From Cyanobacteria bacterium HKST-UBA02 (GTDB lineage: Bacteria; Cyanobacteriota; Vampirovibrionia; Obscuribacterales; Obscuribacteraceae), in NCBI GenBank assembly GCA_020431945.1, contig JAGQHH010000068.1, positions 1 through 8,676 of the forward strand: a DNA stretch of 8,676 bases, read 5' to 3'. Position 1 is the stretch's first letter. Every line of letters starts with the position of its first letter. Under the pieces are notes generated by a model, which saw only the letters and a program-made list of their open reading frames with translations, was not told the DNA's origin and made no database searches. This document shows positions 5,968-8,676 of the stretch, piece by piece. A program made the position numbers and the translations under genes.

Positions 5968-7734
5968 TCAGGCGCTCGAGCGTTGTCTGTCTGGTCTGAC
6001 GTCCTGTGTCACTGTCTCGATCTTGGATAGCAAGGTGCCGAGACCGACACGCTGAGTCGCGGAAGTGATTACAGGATTGGGAACCTGTTGCATCAACCAT
6101 TCTAGATCTTCACGTCGAACGATATCGGCCTTATTCAGAACGGTAATAATCGGTTTATCCACGGCTCCAAGCTCGCTGAGAACATCGAAGACACTGACGA
6201 TTTGCTCCATCACATTCGGATGGCTGGCATCCACCACATGGACCAGCACATCTGCTACCGCTACCTCCTCGAGAGTTGCACGGAACGACGCTACCAGCGA
6301 CGTCGGCAACTTCTTGATGAATCCGACTGTATCTGACAGGAGTACGGGACTGTGGTCGGGCAGAGTGGTTCGGCGAGTGGTCGGGTCGAGAGTAGCAAAG
6401 AGTTTGTTCTCGACAAACACATCTGCCTTGGTAAGAGCATTGAGAAGAGTCGATTTACCTGAATTTGTATAGCCGGTGAGAGCAACCACCGGAAGGTTGT
6501 GAGTGATTCTCTGCCGACGCTGGGTATCCCGATAGCTTCTAATTCGCTCGGTCTCTTTCTCTAGAGAATTGATCCGAGACCTGATCCGACGTCTGTCGAT
6601 CTCTAATTTGGTTTCACCTGGTCCTCTGGTCCCAATACCACCGCCAAGCCGGCTGAGGACCTTTCCTTCTCCTACCAGGCGAGGGTATAGGTACTTGAGC
6701 TGGGCGAGCTCAACTTGCAACTTACCTTCCTTGGTGCGGGCTCGCTGAGCGAATATATCCAGAATCAGCTCGGTTCTGTCGATCACTTTGATCGCCATCA
6801 TCTCTTCCAGAGTTCTTTGTTGGGTCGGAGTGAGTTCTTTGTCTACGACAACCAGGGTGGCACCGAGCTCCTGGGCCATTAGGGCGACCTCTTGCACCTT
6901 GCCTGACCCGAGAAAGTGTCTCGGATGCGGCTTCTGACGGGTCTGGGTGACCCGACAGCAGATGGTGGCTCCGGCAGTGCGAGTCAGCTGGGCTAATTCG
7001 TCAAGGTCATCCTCGACCTGCCAGGAATCGGCTCCTTCGGAGATCAGACTGATCAGGATCGCTCGTTCTTCCCCTGGTCTCACGGGGAGCCCGGGAGCCT
7101 GGGCTCGAAACTCTTGCTCCAGAGAGCCGATAAGCTCCTCGAAGTCATCCTCCTGGGCTCCCCTGGCAGTCTGGGGAGGAAGTGTCTTCCAGAGCCGGCC
7201 TTTGCTGTCCCGACCGGGCAGGAGATGGGCTATATGAACGACGTCAGCCATTTTGGATTGTTCGCCTCGAGTCCGGCTGAACGACCCGCTGGGGTCTACT
7301 TCGATCTGGGCCAGGAGGTCGAGCCTGTTCTGGGCCAGACAGTGGAGGTCTTCTTTGGAGAAGACTTCGATCTGGGGGGGCTCGGTTGGGGACGATCCGG
7401 TTGGCTTCCGAATATCTTTGGAGGGGGGTCCGGCCAGGTGGGTGTGGATGATGCGATGGCCACACAGACGTCCCGGTCCTACTCGTACACCCTTGAGCTC
7501 GGGCATGTTCACTTGGACCGGAGAGCCTACCGTAACATTGACGATCTGCCCTCTTCTGTTTACGACAACTGAGACCGGGTAACCTGTGTTGTGAGAGATC
7601 TCGGCGACGGAATCCGCTAAATCCAGGGTAAGGATCTTATCCTTGGGGATTCGCTTTTGAAGAATTCTGCTGAGTTGTTTGACTTCCGATTTCTTCAGGC
7701 CTTTAGCGTTGGCCAGGTCGAGTTTTCCGTGCAA
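5968..7734 (-). CDS. hflX: GTPase HflX (ribosome-associated), long N-terminal extension
   Basis: A 588-residue protein, about 160 longer than E. coli HflX. The HflX core begins near residue 220: an N-terminal HflX domain (about 222-375) with FLGSGKVQE and RTKEGKLQVELAQL, the glycine-rich family signature GGGIGTRGPGETKLE (364-378), and then a GTPase domain with G1 GYTNSGKST (421-429), G3 DTVGF (468-472), G4 NKAD (534-537) and G5 SAT (558-560). HflX binds 50S/70S ribosomes and splits stalled ribosomes under heat or antibiotic stress. Residues 1-200 form an extension (GLKKSEVKQL; VVNRRGQIVNVTVGSP; LDLLAQIEVDPSG) of a type I recall from cyanobacterial and some clostridial HflX. The start codon is TTG, supported by GGAGGA 8 nt upstream; no in-frame ATG fits better. 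The neighbouring gene downstream is on the same strand after 126 nt but has its own palindrome-flanked leader, so it is probably separate. Confidence 0.95.
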   Translation of the reverse strand: MHGKLDLANAKGLKKSEVKQLSRILQKRIPKDKILTLDLADSVAEISHNTGYPVSVVVNRRGQIVNVTVGSPVQVNMPELKGVRVGPGRLCGHRIIHTHLAGPPSKDIRKPTGSSPTEPPQIEVFSKEDLHCLAQNRLDLLAQIEVDPSGSFSRTRGEQSKMADVVHIAHLLPGRDSKGRLWKTLPPQTARGAQEDDFEELIGSLEQEFRAQAPGLPVRPGEERAILISLISEGADSWQVEDDLDELAQLTRTAGATICCRVTQTRQKPHPRHFLGSGKVQEVALMAQELGATLVVVDKELTPTQQRTLEEMMAIKVIDRTELILDIFAQRARTKEGKLQVELAQLKYLYPRLVGEGKVLSRLGGGIGTRGPGETKLEIDRRRIRSRINSLEKETERIRSYRDTQRRQRITHNLPVVALTGYTNSGKSTLLNALTKADVFVENKLFATLDPTTRRTTLPDHSPVLLSDTVGFIKKLPTSLVASFRATLEEVAVADVLVHVVDASHPNVMEQIVSVFDVLSELGAVDKPIITVLNKADIVRREDLEWLMQQVPNPVITSATQRVGLGTLLSKIETVTQDVRPDRQRSSA

Positions 7735-7740
7735 AAACGA

Positions 7741-7748
7741 CTTCCTCC
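7741..7748 (-). promoter_or_regulatory. ribosome binding site for the TTG start of hflX
   Basis: On the minus strand GGAGGAAG lies upstream of the TTG at 7734, with 8 nt between GGAGGA and the start codon. It is the main reason for accepting the non-ATG start. Confidence 0.8.
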
Positions 7749-7805
7749 GGGTCAGGGATAGCAGCGGGGAACAGTAACTGTCAGGTTGGTAAGTCTCACA
7801 ACTGC

Positions 7806-7834
7806 ATCATACCCGTATTTATCAGCAATTTCAC
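7806..7834 (-). promoter_or_regulatory. candidate sigma70-type promoter for hflX
   Basis: On the minus strand, GTGAAA (7834-7829, 4 of 6 to the -35 consensus) and TATGAT (7811-7806, 5 of 6 to the -10 consensus) are separated by exactly 17 nt. The spacer is AT-rich. The transcript would start near 7799, giving a leader of about 65 nt. No heat-shock sigma or CIRCE-type element is visible. Confidence 0.4.
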
Positions 7835-8039
7835 TCTGATTTAATCTATCCGCGGTACCCGAAACGGATATCGAAACAGACTCAAACGGTCATACAGATA
7901 GCCCATTCGGTTTCCGGCTCGAAGAGAGGCGAGCTTAGTGGCTGGGTATATCTTTGGTAGCATGCTGCTTCATGCCTGTATAGGCAGGGCCGCATGACCG
8001 GATATCAACCCGACATCCTCACCCCGAGAACGTTTCCCC

Positions 8040-8044
8040 GGAGG
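8040..8044 (+). promoter_or_regulatory. ribosome binding site for the GTG start at 8051
   Basis: GGAGG at 8040-8044 lies 6 nt before the GTG at 8051, an ideal spacing that decides this non-ATG start. The protein that follows begins with a textbook signal peptide, which independently supports the choice. Confidence 0.8.
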
Positions 8045-8050
8045 TTCCCA

Positions 8051-8676
8051 GTGAGAAGATCCGCCAAGCATGCAAGCCTGATCACCGGCTGGGCAATAGT
8101 GATGATCGTCTTTTCCATGACATTTTCAGTCGCTGCCCGGGCTGACGAGCCCCTTCTCCCGCCCGAGCCCGGCAGCGCTGAAGCAGGGGACGGAACAGGT
8201 TCGACGGTGAATTCGGACCCGCGCAGTTCCCAGACAAGTCCCCAAACAAGTTCCCCGACCAGCTCGGAAGCCAATCCCGAAAACGTCTCTGAAACGGGTT
8301 CAGTGACCGATTCAGAAACCGGATCGGAAACCGGATCGGAAACCGGCTCTGCAGGGTCCGGACCGAGTGTCGTTCCCGGTCCCCTGACTGAAGCTCGACA
8401 GCAGCTTCTCAACCAGATCATGGTGGCGAAGGAAAACGGTGTCGGCATAGCCTCGTATATGAGCGCTTTCAAGTATATCGAGGACATGGCGGGCAAAGGC
8501 GCTTCGGAGGAAGACATAAAGAAGCGGATGATTCCACTGGTTACAGCCCTTTCCGACCAGCTCAAGACCAAGGCATCCATCGAGCAGGCGAGGCTTGACC
8601 GCCAGACGAATCCCCGCAAACTGGAATTCTCCAAGGGCAGTATCATAGCCCCGGGGCAGGCGATTCCTCAGGAGCT
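8051..8676 (+). CDS. secreted protein of unknown function, N-terminal 208 codons (cut by window edge)
   Basis: From a GTG at 8051 the plus strand is open to the window end. Residues 1-31 form a Sec signal peptide: basic MRRSAKH, hydrophobic core about 10-28, and an A-x-A site (A29-R-A31) before DEP, so cleavage after A31 is likely. There is no lipobox Cys. Residues about 32-111 are a low-complexity Pro/Ser/Thr/Gly/Glu linker, including tandem ETGS units at 89-100. Residues about 112-185 are predicted helical (LTEARQQLLNQIMVAKENGVG, a Lys/Glu-rich stretch, then LSDQLKTKASIEQARLDRQ), and the frame is cut soon after. I do not recognise a family; a functional domain may lie beyond the window. The protein is probably exported to the periplasm, cell surface or medium, with the linker acting as a flexible spacer. 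The opposite-strand open frame here is a shadow whose PVSDPVSDPVSE stretch mirrors the repeats. Confidence 0.8.
   Translation, partial: MRRSAKHASLITGWAIVMIVFSMTFSVAARADEPLLPPEPGSAEAGDGTGSTVNSDPRSSQTSPQTSSPTSSEANPENVSETGSVTDSETGSETGSETGSAGSGPSVVPGPLTEARQQLLNQIMVAKENGVGIASYMSAFKYIEDMAGKGASEEDIKKRMIPLVTALSDQLKTKASIEQARLDRQTNPRKLEFSKGSIIAPGQAIPQE
8315..8350 (+). repeat. 12-bp tandem repeat (3 units) encoding ETGS
   Basis: GAAACCGGATCG occurs at 8315-8326 and 8327-8338, followed by a diverged third copy GAAACCGGCTCT at 8339-8350. Each unit is four codons (E-T-G-S), so gain or loss of a unit keeps the frame and changes linker length. Related degenerate units (ETGS, TDS) lie just upstream. Confidence 0.85.

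Larger units (their letters stand above)
7735..8050. other. divergent intergenic region between hflX and the secreted-protein gene
   Basis: This 316-nt gap carries the hflX ribosome binding site and candidate promoter at its left end and a ribosome binding site for the rightward gene at its right end. Between them are small inverted repeats: GCATG/CATGC at 7960-7975 and TGCCT/AGGCA at 7973-7986, which overlap and so could form alternative hairpins in the leader of the secreted-protein mRNA. Rightward promoter candidates are weak (TTGGTA 7954-7959 and TATAGG 7979-7984, spacer 19 nt). I see no tRNA, known riboswitch or convincing small ORF. Confidence 0.5.

Noticed and set aside
7114..7582. Plus-strand frames opposite the N-terminal part of hflX
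   Set aside because: They are shadows of hflX; the minus-strand frame is continuous with the GTPase domain and has its own ribosome binding site.
7944..8012. tRNA-like stretch (GGGTATATC...TTGGTAGCATG)
   Set aside because: It recalls a D-arm, but there is no GTTCGA T-loop, acceptor stem pairing or proper anticodon arm.
8005..8646. 213-residue minus-strand frame with PVSDPVSDPVSE repeats
   Set aside because: Its repeats are the mirror of the ETGS tandem repeat, and the plus-strand frame has a perfect Shine-Dalgarno, a signal peptide and an A-x-A cleavage site.

Overview
The window looks like a bacterial chromosome segment of moderate GC and high coding density. No phage, IS or CRISPR structure is visible. 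My best guess for the host is the Cyanobacteriota/Vampirovibrionia (Melainabacteria) side of the tree. Two things point that way: the Clp_N module of the kinase reads like a cyanobacterial ClpC N-domain, and HflX carries a long N-terminal extension of a kind I associate with cyanobacterial (and some clostridial) HflX. This placement is inference from memory, not a search result.

Layout. Bases 1-174 (minus) hold the N-terminus of a TPR-like protein. Diverging from it, 245-3245 (plus) is a tight three-gene operon: a VWA protein with an intact MIDAS, a PP2C-type phosphatase, and a Ser/Thr kinase whose N-terminus is a double ClpC-type Clp_N module. VWA + PP2C + kinase matches the organisation called the TerY-P triad in the Ter stress-response literature; the Clp_N fusion is the unusual part. 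Next come mnmH/selU (tRNA 2-selenouridine synthase, 3280-4353) and a short Amidase_3 N-acetylmuramoyl-L-alanine amidase without a signal peptide (4338-4871), overlapping by 16 nt.

On the minus strand, 4861-5841 encodes a chimera: an IS1595-type transposase zinc ribbon and helical region, a linker, a DprA-like winged helix and a tail resembling the end of an IS1595/ISXO2 transposase, with no DDE core between. Its 3' end overlaps the amidase gene tail to tail by 11 nt. Upstream of it are two related palindromes, 26 bp perfect and 14 bp imperfect, with centres 40 bp apart, which look like operators. Then comes hflX (5968-7734, minus, TTG start with a strong Shine-Dalgarno). A 316-nt divergent spacer separates hflX from a secreted protein of unknown function (8051 to the window end, GTG start) that has a Ser/Thr-rich linker with tandem ETGS repeats.

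How the genes may work together: the triad is probably one phosphorylation-signalling unit in which kinase and phosphatase oppose each other, VWA supplies a metal-dependent scaffold, and Clp_N links the kinase to ClpC-type proteolysis substrates or adaptors. The two strongest leads are this Clp_N-kinase triad and the transposase-derived DprA-winged-helix protein with its paired palindromes. The other genes look like housekeeping.
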